Positions 1-6,379 of a stretch of 6,910 nucleotides of DNA are shown in pieces (the stretch's first letter is position 1; each line of letters starts with the position of its first letter). This DNA is from QQUD01 sp039029915 (GTDB lineage Bacteria; Chloroflexota; Anaerolineae; Promineifilales; Promineifilaceae). Location of the stretch: positions 1 to 6,910 of the forward strand of contig JBCCFD010000428.1 of assembly GCA_039029915.1 (NCBI GenBank), given 5' to 3'. The notes below the pieces were generated by a model. It saw only the letters and a program-made list of their open reading frames with translations, was not told where the DNA came from and did no database searches. The position numbers and the translations under genes are program-made.

Positions 1-1258
1 GTGCCAAGTCCATACGCTCATCTGGATCATTTTCCATATCAAAAAGCTGTGGCTCGTAGCCCATGTGAACCACATATTTATACTTTCTGTTGCGCATCAT
101 AAACGTGCTGCTCGTTTTGGCTACTGAATGGTATTCACTGTAAACGGTGCGCTCTTGGTTGGGTTCATTCGCAATCGTGACTAAGCTTTTGCCGGGAATT
201 GTTTTATCAGCTTCGATGTACGCAGCACCCACTGACTCGACAACCGTTGGGTAAACATCCACCAAATTGATCGGCGTCTTGCACACTTTTCCTTCAGGCA
301 CACCTGGACCGCTCAAAATCATCGGAATACCAGCTGACCCTTCGTGCATGGTGCCTTTAAACCAAAAGCCGTGTTCGCCTAGCATTTCGCCGTGGTCAGT
401 AGTGTACAAAATGCGCGTGTTTTCCGCGTAAGGGCTCTGGGCCAATGCGTCCAGCACTTTCCCTGCTTGCGCGTCCATAAAGCTGATCATGCCGAAGTAA
501 ACGGCCGTTGCCCAGCGCACCTTTTCCTCTGTAAAACCACCGTCCAGTCCCATTTTTTGCCGCTTTTGCACCAGGGCGGGATGATCGTGCCAGTTCATTT
601 GCTCCCAATTGATGGGCAGGGGCACTTTGGCCGGATTGTATAAGTTAACATACTCAGCGGGCGCGCAAAATGGATAGTGCGGGTAGGTAAATGAGACAAA
701 AGCACACCACGGCTTGCCGTTGGGCTTTCGATTTTTGATCCATTGGCTGGCAGAAACGGCCGTGGCCCGATCGTAGCGCGTATAATCAAACTCCCCAATT
801 TTAGCGGCCAGCACCTCTTTTCTAAGCCCGCTGACGGGTGGCTGAACTTTTCCTAGCCAGCTCGCAATCGCCCCCACATACCCTTGTTCCGCTGATTTAG
901 CATGGAGCGGCAAATGCTCTTCATAGCCTGAATGGCTATCAGGATGGAAATGGAGCTTACCAAATGTCGGGCTATCAAACCCTTGTTCGCTCAGGCGATG
1001 CCCCCAGCTGTCTGCCTCGGTGCCGCGATAAGGCGTGCCATTATCCCAGTTTTCGATGTCAAAAAGATAGCGGCCTGTGGCAAGTGCAGCCCGTGCTGGC
1101 ATACAGATAGGTGACGGTGTGTAGGCATTCGTAAATCGCGTTCCCATCTCAGCGAGACGATCAAGGTTAGGCGTTTTGACCATTTCATGACCATAACACC
1201 TTAAAAAGCGTTTGTTGTGTTCATCAGAACAAATAATGAGAAGATTGATGTTTTCCAT
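1..1258 (-). CDS. Type I (formylglycine) sulfatase, C-terminus cut by window edge
   Basis: Predicted to hydrolyse a sulfate ester (R-O-SO3 to R-OH plus sulfate) using a formylglycine made from Cys52. The frame stays open from the ATG at 1258 to base 1, giving 419 residues; this family is often 450-550 long, so only the C-terminal tail is missing. The motif C52-M-P-A-R56 followed by AALATG is the sulfatase signature. D12-E13 near the N-terminus and D288-H289 in TTDHGEMLGEHG are the expected metal ligands. GKLHFH (K101, H103), PHYPF (H194) and K301/H305 supply the usual sulfate-binding and catalytic residues. The protein begins directly with the first beta strand (MENINLLIICSDE), with no signal peptide, so it is probably cytoplasmic. 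A purine-rich GTAGGTAAG precedes the ATG. It diverges from the hydrolase-sulfatase pair and is a clear but distant relative of the sulfatase at 2174-3721. The substrate cannot be told; a phosphodiesterase or phosphonate hydrolase of the same fold is less likely given CxPxR. Confidence 0.93.
   Translation of the reverse strand, partial: MENINLLIICSDEHNKRFLRCYGHEMVKTPNLDRLAEMGTRFTNAYTPSPICMPARAALATGRYLFDIENWDNGTPYRGTEADSWGHRLSEQGFDSPTFGKLHFHPDSHSGYEEHLPLHAKSAEQGYVGAIASWLGKVQPPVSGLRKEVLAAKIGEFDYTRYDRATAVSASQWIKNRKPNGKPWCAFVSFTYPHYPFCAPAEYVNLYNPAKVPLPINWEQMNWHDHPALVQKRQKMGLDGGFTEEKVRWATAVYFGMISFMDAQAGKVLDALAQSPYAENTRILYTTDHGEMLGEHGFWFKGTMHEGSAGIPMILSGPGVPEGKVCKTPINLVDVYPTVVESVGAAYIEADKTIPGKSLVTIANEPNQERTVYSEYHSVAKTSSTFMMRNRKYKYVVHMGYEPQLFDMENDPDERMDLA
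500..509. repeat. ACGGCCGT palindrome, copy 1 (AACGGCCGTT)
   Basis: Perfect 10-bp palindrome inside the first sulfatase, read there as Thr251-Ala252-Val253. It is the first of 11 copies of the 8-bp core in the window. Confidence 0.9.
756..763. repeat. ACGGCCGT palindrome, copy 2
   Basis: Eight-base core inside the first sulfatase (10-mer AACGGCCGTG on the plus strand), read as Thr166-Ala167-Val168. Confidence 0.85.
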
Positions 1259-1327
1259 AACTTACCTACAAAATTCTAAATCAAATAACTGTTACGAGCT
1301 ACCAAAGTATTTATTATCAGCGCGACA

Positions 1328-1355
1328 TTGTTTCAAAGAAATTACTCTATAGAAT
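1328..1355 (+). promoter_or_regulatory. Candidate sigma-70-type promoter for the hydrolase-sulfatase pair
   Basis: The -35-like TTGTTT (1328-1333) matches only the TTG of the consensus. A 16-nt spacer leads to the -10-like TAGAAT (1350-1355), which matches TATAAT at five of six positions. Transcription would begin near 1362, leaving a leader of about 70 nt. This is pattern matching in an AT-rich stretch, so it remains tentative. Confidence 0.3.
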
Positions 1356-1422
1356 TGGTAAAACATCGGTCTATACAGAACGAATCACAAAAATTAAATC
1401 ATCGCAAAAAGCATGAATTTTC

Positions 1423-1429
1423 AGGAGGG
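1423..1429 (+). promoter_or_regulatory. Strong Shine-Dalgarno site that decides the hydrolase start
   Basis: AGGAGGG ends three bases before the ATG at 1433; the core AGGAG (1423-1427) is five bases from it. It is the strongest ribosome binding site seen in the window. It favours translation from 1433 over any upstream in-frame start and suggests efficient expression. Confidence 0.8.
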
Positions 1430-1432
1430 ACA

Positions 1433-2131
1433 ATGGCAACTTTTGTTCTCATACACGGAGGCTGGTTTGGCGGTTGGTGCTGGCATGATGTAGCAACGGC
1501 ATTACGAGCAAATGGGCACCAAGTTTATACACCAACTCTCACCGGTCTTGGAGAGCGTTCTCACCTCGCTTCACCCCTTATCACGCTAAATACGCACGCA
1601 CAAGACATTGCGAATGTGTTATTTTACGAAGATTTACAAGAGGTCATTTTGTTAGGCCATAGCTACAGCGGCATGCCATTATCCCTAGTACCCAAGCTTG
1701 AGCCTAAACGCATTCGCACAATGGTTTATTTAGATGCATTTGTACCGCAGCACAATGATAGTTTAGCAGTGCTCGTTGAGGATGCCGCAGGAATGCGCGC
1801 TCGGGCAAAGGAATCAGGCTTCGGCTGGCTTACACCCCCACCTCCGCTTGCTAGATGGCATATCACGGATCCCAATCTGATTGCTAAAATCGAACCTCGC
1901 CTGGCACCCCACATGTTTTTACTTCATGACGAGCAGGTTGATTTAACGGATACGCCGAACCTCCCCAAAACCTATATATCTTTAACCCGCCACCAAAAAT
2001 CGCACTTTGTTAAAATTGCTAATCGCGTTAAAAATAAACCAGATTGGCAATATTTAGAAGTAGATGCAGGACACCTTGTCATGGTCGAAGAACCTGACAA
2101 GCTCGTAGCGTGCCTTGAATCTCTCGCATAA
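1433..2131 (+). CDS. Alpha/beta-hydrolase (hydroxynitrile lyase / methylesterase-like)
   Basis: A 232-residue single-domain alpha/beta hydrolase. The first strand and oxyanion region are TFVLIHGGWFGGWCW (residues 3-17), typical of the small plant-type esterase/hydroxynitrile lyase group and its bacterial relatives. The nucleophile elbow is GHSYSG with Ser77, and the catalytic His is His214 in DAGHLVM. The acid is not obvious: the post-strand segment that often carries Asp reads KTYISLTRHQ (residues 179-188). A carboxylic ester is the likeliest substrate, but the compound cannot be told. The ATG at 1433 is chosen because AGGAGGG at 1423-1429 lies just upstream; the open frame extends to a TTG at 1328, but that extra stretch (QNESQKLNHRKKHEFSGG) is not domain-like. 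The gene is followed 42 nt later by a sulfatase in the same direction, suggesting an operon. It is more AT-rich than its neighbours (for example 21 G+C in bases 1981-2040) and has no ACGGCCGT copy. Confidence 0.9.
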   Translation: MATFVLIHGGWFGGWCWHDVATALRANGHQVYTPTLTGLGERSHLASPLITLNTHAQDIANVLFYEDLQEVILLGHSYSGMPLSLVPKLEPKRIRTMVYLDAFVPQHNDSLAVLVEDAAGMRARAKESGFGWLTPPPPLARWHITDPNLIAKIEPRLAPHMFLLHDEQVDLTDTPNLPKTYISLTRHQKSHFVKIANRVKNKPDWQYLEVDAGHLVMVEEPDKLVACLESLA

Positions 2132-2173
2132 GAGGTAATTTCCAGCGCTTCCTCAAATTTAAAGAGTGCAATA

Positions 2174-3721
2174 ATGAAACCAAACATTCTCCTTATCACT
2201 TCCGATCAGCAACGTGCCGACTGTCTCGGCTTTGCCGGACGAGCAATAAAAACACCCCATCTTGACCAACTTGCTGCCGATGGCACCGTTTTTTCAACCT
2301 GTATCACGCCAAATCCTGTTTGCATGCCAGCGCGCGCTTCCATTTTGACGGGACAACTTCCGCTCACTCACGGGGTGCATGACAATGGCATTGACCTTGA
2401 CCCCGAAACGGGTGAAAAAGGAATGGCTGGCTCACTTGGGGCGGTTGGTTATGACACAAAGTTTATTGGGAAAGCTCACTTTTCATCCTATCGGACCCAC
2501 CAAGCGACGGGAACACCTGAATGCATCAAAAGCTCAGCCAACTATCCGCCCGATTGGAACGGGCCGTATATGGGCTGGCAAGATTTAGAGCTTTTACTTT
2601 TTGGTCACAACTACTGGGACCCACCGGAGCCACCTCAAGGACATCATTATGAACGCTGGTATTACGGGGATGGGCGGGGGCATGAACGAAACGCACAATA
2701 TGCGGAACGTCTAACTCCCGCAACAACTGGCGCCCAGACTTTTCATTCGGGATTACCGGTAGCCTTTCACAACAGCACTTGGATTGGGAACCAAACGGTC
2801 GAGTTTTTGAAGTCACGCGTTGAACAAGATGCACCATTTCTCTGCTGGGCTTCGTTCCCTGATCCCCACCACCCGTTTGATGCGCCTGAGCCGTGGTCAA
2901 GGATGCACCCGCTAGATGAAATCGATTTACCCGAACACCGGATGCGCAATTTTGAAAAACGGCCGTGGTGGCACAAAGCTTCGGTTGAGCGAGAGCCTGT
3001 TGGTCCGCCGCAAATGGTGAAAACGCGCAAAGAGTACAGCCGCATCGAGCCCCAAACGGATGACCAGCTACGGGAGATTATTCAAAACTATTACGGTCAA
3101 ATTTCGCTGATTGACCACAACGTGGGCCGCATTATGATTGCTTTAGAGCAGACTGGGCTAGCAGACAGCACAATCGTCATTTACACCTCCGATCACGGGG
3201 ATTGGTTAGGTGATCACGGTATGGTTCTCAAAGGCCCGATGCATTATGACGGTTTGCTTAAGGTGCCGATGATTGTGCGCGGCCCCAATGTGCCGGTTGG
3301 CAAGGTCGTAGATGAGCCTGTCTCAACTCTCGATTTAACGGCTACGTTTTGTGATTATGGGGAGGTCGAACCGCTATTGACGCAACACGGCCGTTCCCTA
3401 CGCCCCCTCATCGAAACCGAGCCGTTAACCAGCGCTTGGCAAAATGCCACCCGAGAATATGCCTACTGCGAATGGGAGCTGCTCCCGCAGCGTGTAGGAG
3501 TCCAGCTATCCCTGCGTACCGTCCGCACCAAAACGCATAAATTAACGATCGATCTAATCAGTGGAGACGGGGAGCTTTATGACTTAATCAACGATCCCTA
3601 TGAATTAGAGAATATATTCAATGACCCTGCATTCTCTAAGATTCAAGAATCGCTGCTTAAGTTCGTTCACGCCCGTCCTGACGATGCCGGCCCTTTGCGT
3701 AAACCCGTTGGTGGTGGGTAA
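2174..3721 (+). CDS. Type I (formylglycine) sulfatase, complete
   Basis: A complete 515-residue sulfatase, predicted to cleave a sulfate ester. Cys50 in C50-M-P-A-R54 with ASILTG is the residue converted to formylglycine. D11-Q12 in SDQQRAD and D340-H341 in TSDHGDWLGDHG are the metal-site residues. GKAHF (K100, H102), DPHHPF (H232) and K353/H357 complete the active site. The C-terminal part has the common GELYDLINDPYELEN element (466-480), the strand and turn that close the small domain. There is no N-terminal signal peptide or membrane segment, so the enzyme should be cytoplasmic. The ATG follows a weak purine-rich AAAGAG. It lies 42 nt after the hydrolase with no terminator between, so co-transcription is likely. 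Arylsulfatase, choline-sulfatase-like and sugar-sulfatase activities are all possible. Maturation needs a formylglycine-generating enzyme or radical-SAM maturase, neither of which is in the window. Confidence 0.95.
   Translation: MKPNILLITSDQQRADCLGFAGRAIKTPHLDQLAADGTVFSTCITPNPVCMPARASILTGQLPLTHGVHDNGIDLDPETGEKGMAGSLGAVGYDTKFIGKAHFSSYRTHQATGTPECIKSSANYPPDWNGPYMGWQDLELLLFGHNYWDPPEPPQGHHYERWYYGDGRGHERNAQYAERLTPATTGAQTFHSGLPVAFHNSTWIGNQTVEFLKSRVEQDAPFLCWASFPDPHHPFDAPEPWSRMHPLDEIDLPEHRMRNFEKRPWWHKASVEREPVGPPQMVKTRKEYSRIEPQTDDQLREIIQNYYGQISLIDHNVGRIMIALEQTGLADSTIVIYTSDHGDWLGDHGMVLKGPMHYDGLLKVPMIVRGPNVPVGKVVDEPVSTLDLTATFCDYGEVEPLLTQHGRSLRPLIETEPLTSAWQNATREYAYCEWELLPQRVGVQLSLRTVRTKTHKLTIDLISGDGELYDLINDPYELENIFNDPAFSKIQESLLKFVHARPDDAGPLRKPVGGG
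2959..2966. repeat. ACGGCCGT palindrome, copy 3
   Basis: Core inside the complete sulfatase (AACGGCCGTG), read in a third frame as Lys262-Arg263-Pro264-Trp265. Confidence 0.85.
3387..3394. repeat. ACGGCCGT palindrome, copy 4
   Basis: Core inside the complete sulfatase (CACGGCCGTT), read as His405-Gly406-Arg407. Confidence 0.85.
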
Positions 3722-3759
3722 TTCAATTTAAGTCGTTTGTTGGAAAAATAACCCTGTAT
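3722..3759. other. Convergent intergenic gap without a visible terminator
   Basis: Only 38 nt separate the stop codon of the plus-strand sulfatase from the stop codon of the minus-strand FMN oxidase. I see no GC-rich hairpin followed by a T run in either direction. Transcripts may therefore overlap or end by a factor-dependent route. Confidence 0.5.
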
Positions 3760-4920
3760 CTACATTGTAATCGGCTCTAAGGCTTTAATTTCATCAATTG
3801 TTGTGACACCAAGCTGAGCCATATTCGCTTTGAGGTCTGCAATTAAAATCTCGGTGGCGATTTGCCCACCCTGCTCGCCAAAGGCAGCCACGCCAAACAT
3901 GAATGGGCGCCCCATCATGACAAAATCGGCCCCCAACGCTAAGGCACGAATAATATCTAGCCCTGAACGAACACCGCTATCAAAGATAATGGGACAACGG
4001 CCGTTTACCACTTTGGCAATTTCAGGCAGCACATCAATAGCAGCAGGTGCCCCATCAAACTGACGCCCCCCATGATTAGATACAAAAATAGCGTCAACCC
4101 CAATATCCAAAGCTTTCTCGACATCTTCAGGATGCAAAAGCCCTTTCGGAATGACGGGGCCATCCCAATACGCTTTCACCTGTTTGAGATACTCCCAATC
4201 TAGCGTGCCGCCCACATAGTTGCGCACAAACTGCATCACATCTTGCAGAGCACCGCTGCCCGCATATTTTTCGATCGTCCGCAGGCGAGGTAAACCATTT
4301 TTTAACACCGCCATCGTCCAGTGAGGGTTTTGGAGCGCTTGCCACACAAAAAACGGCGTTATGCGCGGCGGAATGCGCAGGCCAGCTCGAGCGGTGCGTT
4401 CACGGCGGCTGGGGGCAGGCACGTCTGCCGTCACTAAGAGAGGCCCAAACCCGCTTTGCTTGGCGCGGTCAAGAATATCATTGCGAAGCTCTGCTTGATG
4501 GGGTGGGTACAGCTGGAACCAGCCCATATCCCCCGCCAGGGGGCCAATCGTCTCGGGCGTTTGGCTAGCGAGGGTGCTTAGACTGTAGGGAAACTGATTG
4601 GCCTTGGCTGTTTTGGCCAAAATTTGCTCAGCATTGGGCCACATAATGCCCGTAAAGCCAACAGGGGAAACTCCAAATGGGACTTTGTACGTGCGGCCGA
4701 AAAGTGTCGTGGTTAAATCTTGGGTTTGCTTGCCTTTAAAAAATTGAGGCTTAAAGGTGATATGTTTAAATTGGGCTTCGTTTTGTGAAACTGAAGTTTC
4801 ATCCCCCGTACCCATATCCAAATACTCCCAAGCAATAAGGGGCAGTCGCTTTTTGGCGCGTTTTTTTAAGTCTTCAATGGCAGGGTATTTCTGTAAAATG
4901 GCGGGATTAATGGGTGACAT
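3760..4920 (-). CDS. FMN-dependent 2-hydroxyacid dehydrogenase/oxidase (LldD/glycolate oxidase family)
   Basis: Oxidises an L-2-hydroxyacid such as lactate, glycolate or mandelate to the 2-oxoacid, with FMN as cofactor. The 386-residue (beta/alpha)8 protein has the full family active site by comparison with glycolate oxidase: Tyr33 (AWEYL), Tyr138 (FQLY), Asp166 (TADVP), Lys259 (IPKG), His283 and Arg286 (SNHGGRQ). DSGVRSG (314-320) and GRP (337-339) form the FMN phosphate site. The segment at about 183-240, between Asp166 and Lys259, is closer to the LldD/mandelate dehydrogenase type than to short lactate oxidases; whether it touches the membrane or passes electrons to quinone cannot be told. 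The start at 4920 is chosen because MSPINP begins the conserved N-terminal helix and purine-rich AGAAGAGAAG precedes it. An in-frame ATG at 5055 would add 45 residues unlike the family. It is 228 nt downstream of the M20 gene and convergent with the sulfatase. Confidence 0.94.
   Translation of the reverse strand: MSPINPAILQKYPAIEDLKKRAKKRLPLIAWEYLDMGTGDETSVSQNEAQFKHITFKPQFFKGKQTQDLTTTLFGRTYKVPFGVSPVGFTGIMWPNAEQILAKTAKANQFPYSLSTLASQTPETIGPLAGDMGWFQLYPPHQAELRNDILDRAKQSGFGPLLVTADVPAPSRRERTARAGLRIPPRITPFFVWQALQNPHWTMAVLKNGLPRLRTIEKYAGSGALQDVMQFVRNYVGGTLDWEYLKQVKAYWDGPVIPKGLLHPEDVEKALDIGVDAIFVSNHGGRQFDGAPAAIDVLPEIAKVVNGRCPIIFDSGVRSGLDIIRALALGADFVMMGRPFMFGVAAFGEQGGQIATEILIADLKANMAQLGVTTIDEIKALEPITM
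3996..4005. repeat. ACGGCCGT palindrome, copy 5 (AACGGCCGTT)
   Basis: Perfect 10-bp palindrome inside the FMN oxidase, read as Asn306-Gly307-Arg308. Confidence 0.9.
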
Positions 4921-5027
4921 CTCAGCTTCTCTTCTTTTGGGGCAAAATGTGCGTGAGGAATTTAGCTTTGAGTTATTAGACGCGTGCCAAATTATCTCCA
5001 CACATTTCAACAAAATATGGTTTTTCC

Positions 5028-5055
5028 ATTGTAGCCAAAATAACGAGGGTAGCAA
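5028..5055 (-). promoter_or_regulatory. Candidate promoter for the FMN oxidase gene
   Basis: On the minus strand, TTGCTA (5055-5050) is followed after 16 nt by TACAAT (5033-5028), which matches TATAAT at five of six positions. The predicted start near 5021 would give a leader of about 100 nt before the ATG at 4920. The -35 element touches one arm of the inverted repeat at 5043-5084, which could be an operator. The long gap after the M20 gene supports a separate promoter, but the call rests on motif matching alone. Confidence 0.3.
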
Positions 5056-5084
5056 TCGTAGGGACAGGGGTTTCTTGCCCTCGT
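5043..5084. repeat. Inverted repeat in the M20-oxidase spacer
   Basis: ACGAGGG (5043-5049) is the exact reverse complement of CCCTCGT (5078-5084). On the plus strand the pairing extends three more positions with two G-U wobbles, leaving a 22-nt loop. On the minus strand the second arm is followed by TATTTT, so it could be a weak terminator for the M20 gene. Its overlap with the candidate -35 element makes an operator or attenuator equally possible. The large loop and short stem argue against a strong intrinsic terminator. Confidence 0.4.
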
Positions 5085-5148
5085 GTTCATCATTCGAAAT
5101 GATTGCGAACGGGTAAGGCAGGAGGACCCCACCCCAATGTTTTGGCCG

Positions 5149-6294
5149 TCAAAATTCGCGCAATAACGCAACATGTCCTTTGAGGCTTTCAAGCATCTTG
5201 TCGAGGTTGACATACTCATCTACCACGTGAGCTTGGGATTCCAGGCTAGGGCCATAGCCAATAATGGGCAAACCATCCGCCACAAAATGACGGCCGTCTG
5301 TCCCGAAGCTGTAGCTAGAGAAGGTCGTTTCCCGCCCCATGCCCGTTTCAATGATTTGCCGCGAACGCTGCACAAAACCGCTTTCAGGCGGAGAATAATA
5401 GCCAAAAATTATCTTGCCCCATTCCGATTCAGGCGGCACGTGCCCAATGGGTTCAACGATAATATTAGTTTCGCCAGCCATTTCGTGAATAAACTCTGTG
5501 AGGCTATTGATACTCTCACTGGCCGTGCGGAAATCAACGACAATCTGGGTCCAAGCGGGGGTGACGTTCCGGCTTTTGGTATCAACATGAACAATGGTCG
5601 GGGCAACAGTGGTCGCCCCCAAAATCTCATGGCTAGAAAGCTGGCTTTGGGCTGATTGGAGATTTAGTAAGAATTGAGCCAGCTTGTAGTTGGGATTGTC
5701 CCCCTTTTGGGGCACACTGGCGTGAACAGAACGGCCGTTAAAGGTCACCAAGAACTGGCCCAAGCCGCGATGCCCAAGGGCAATCTGATTATCTGACGGC
5801 TCGCCCAGCACAACCAAATCTACTTTGTAATCAAGATGTTTAATCCAATGCCTCGCTCCTGCCCCACCAATCTCTTCCTGCACCACACCAGTAAACACCA
5901 CATCTCGCTTGGGCCGCTCACCGTTTCGCAGCAGAGCCGCTAAGCTATAAACCTGTACAGCCATCGGCCCTTTGATGTCTGATGCACCCCGGCCAATTAA
6001 ACGGCCGTTTTCCACCACACCTGCAAACGGCGACACCGACCAAAGGCTAGGCTCGCCCGGATCAACATGGTCCAAATGGGTATTCAGCACGATGGCACCT
6101 AGCTCAGGATTTTGGCCAAAAACACGGCCGTTGACGTTCCCAATCTCATCAATCCAGACCTCATCAAAGCCAAGATCGCGGCACTCCTGCGCCACTAGTT
6201 CAGCAATCTGAGCCTCTTCCTTCGACATGCTCGGGGTTTGAATCAACCGCTGGGCAAAGTTGACGGTGTCATTGAGAAGAATGTTGTAATCCAT
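5149..6294 (-). CDS. M20 family metallopeptidase (ArgE/DapE/YgeY-like amidohydrolase)
   Basis: A 381-residue two-zinc hydrolase that would cleave an amide bond, such as an N-acyl amino acid or a small peptide, in the cytoplasm. Metal and catalytic residues are all present: His73 and Asp75 (THLDH), bridging Asp106 (GRGASDIKG), general base Glu140 and ligand Glu141 (QEE), Glu165 (GEPSD) and His356 (AHVVDEY). The lid/dimerisation domain spans roughly 175-290 and starts with GHRG and SVHAS, including His191, which in this family reaches into the partner's active site. The overall pattern recalls YgeY and deacylases of the ArgE/DapE group, but the substrate is not decided. The ATG at 6294 has AAGGA five bases upstream. 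It follows mmuM by 85 nt on the same strand, so the two may be co-transcribed. Four ACGGCCGT copies lie in this one gene, at residues 55-57, 96-98, 186-188 and 333-335. Confidence 0.94.
   Translation of the reverse strand: MDYNILLNDTVNFAQRLIQTPSMSKEEAQIAELVAQECRDLGFDEVWIDEIGNVNGRVFGQNPELGAIVLNTHLDHVDPGEPSLWSVSPFAGVVENGRLIGRGASDIKGPMAVQVYSLAALLRNGERPKRDVVFTGVVQEEIGGAGARHWIKHLDYKVDLVVLGEPSDNQIALGHRGLGQFLVTFNGRSVHASVPQKGDNPNYKLAQFLLNLQSAQSQLSSHEILGATTVAPTIVHVDTKSRNVTPAWTQIVVDFRTASESINSLTEFIHEMAGETNIIVEPIGHVPPESEWGKIIFGYYSPPESGFVQRSRQIIETGMGRETTFSSYSFGTDGRHFVADGLPIIGYGPSLESQAHVVDEYVNLDKMLESLKGHVALLREF
5289..5298. repeat. ACGGCCGT palindrome, copy 6 (GACGGCCGTC)
   Basis: A 10-bp palindrome with G/C instead of A/T at the ends, inside the M20 gene, read as Asp333-Gly334-Arg335. 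Confidence 0.85.
5730..5739. repeat. ACGGCCGT palindrome, copy 7 (AACGGCCGTT)
   Basis: Perfect 10-bp palindrome inside the M20 gene, read as Asn186-Gly187-Arg188, just before the SVHAS segment. Confidence 0.9.
6000..6009. repeat. ACGGCCGT palindrome, copy 8 (AACGGCCGTT)
   Basis: Perfect 10-bp palindrome inside the M20 gene, read as Asn96-Gly97-Arg98, just before the metal-binding GRGASD. Confidence 0.9.
6124..6131. repeat. ACGGCCGT palindrome, copy 9
   Basis: Core inside the M20 gene (CACGGCCGTT on the plus strand), read as Asn55-Gly56-Arg57. Confidence 0.85.
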
Positions 6295-6299
6295 AAATG

Positions 6300-6304
6300 T
6301 CCTT
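6300..6304 (-). promoter_or_regulatory. Shine-Dalgarno site of the M20 gene next to a tandem repeat
   Basis: AAGGA on the minus strand lies five bases before the ATG at 6294. It abuts the last unit of the heptanucleotide repeat at 6304-6345. A change in repeat number would therefore alter the leader immediately before the ribosome binding site but not the spacing to the start codon. Confidence 0.7.
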
Positions 6305-6345
6305 AATCAGTAATCAATAACCAATAACTAATAACCAATAACCAG
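6304..6345. repeat. Heptanucleotide tandem repeat, six units (TAAYCAR)
   Basis: Six contiguous 7-base units read on the plus strand: TAATCAG, TAATCAA, TAACCAA, TAACTAA, TAACCAA, TAACCAG. A decayed seventh unit, CAACCTA, follows. The consensus is TAACCAA (minus strand TTGGTTA). The repeat fills about half of the 85-nt spacer between mmuM and the M20 gene. It recalls the short tandemly repeated heptamers known from intergenic DNA of filamentous cyanobacteria and some other bacteria. It could be slippage-prone DNA, a protein binding array or inert filler. Confidence 0.9.
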
Positions 6346-6379
6346 CAACCTATCGCTTGGCCATTCCAAACTGCCTCTA

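Larger units (their letters stand above)
1259..1432. promoter_or_regulatory. AT-rich divergent intergenic region
   Basis: This 174-nt spacer lies between the start codons of the minus-strand sulfatase and the plus-strand alpha/beta hydrolase, so it must carry the signals for both. It is visibly more AT-rich than the flanking sulfatase genes. No coding ORF or strong hairpin is seen in it. For the plus strand, TTGTTT at 1328-1333 and TAGAAT at 1350-1355 with a 16-nt spacer form a plausible sigma-70-type promoter. For the minus strand, TAGAAT- and GATAAT-like -10 elements exist but I found no convincing -35 partner. Confidence 0.55.

Noticed and set aside
1328..1432. Extension of the alpha/beta hydrolase to a TTG start at 1328
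   Set aside because: The extra 35 residues are polar, AT-rich coded and unlike any hydrolase N-terminus, while AGGAGGG sits directly before the ATG at 1433. The stretch better fits promoter and leader.
2526..2900. 124-codon minus-strand open frame opposite the second sulfatase
   Set aside because: It lies wholly within a strongly supported sulfatase gene, and its translation has no domain-like pattern.
4694..4699. CGGCCG cores at 4694-4699 and 6490-6495 as further copies of the iterated palindrome
   Set aside because: Their flanks are G/A and T/G instead of A/T, so they lack the 8-base core and were not counted.
4921..5055. Extension of the FMN oxidase to an ATG at 5055 (45 more residues)
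   Set aside because: The added stretch has no family match, and it would run through the candidate promoter and leader. The domain begins properly at the ATG at 4920.
5089..5103. ATCATT-CGA-AATGAT palindrome as an intrinsic terminator
   Set aside because: The stem is AT-rich with six pairs and no T tract follows. It is kept only as a possible protein binding site next to the larger inverted repeat.
4757..5116. 119-codon plus-strand open frame spanning the start of the FMN oxidase
   Set aside because: Most of it is antisense to conserved oxidase sequence, the rest covers the spacer, and it has no ribosome binding site or domain.
5173..5655. 160-codon plus-strand open frame opposite the M20 gene
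   Set aside because: It is the antisense of a gene with complete catalytic motifs, and its translation shows no recognisable domain.
6357..6369. TTGG-ccatt-CCAA as a terminator for mmuM
   Set aside because: The stem is only four base pairs, it is weak, and no T run follows in the minus-strand direction.
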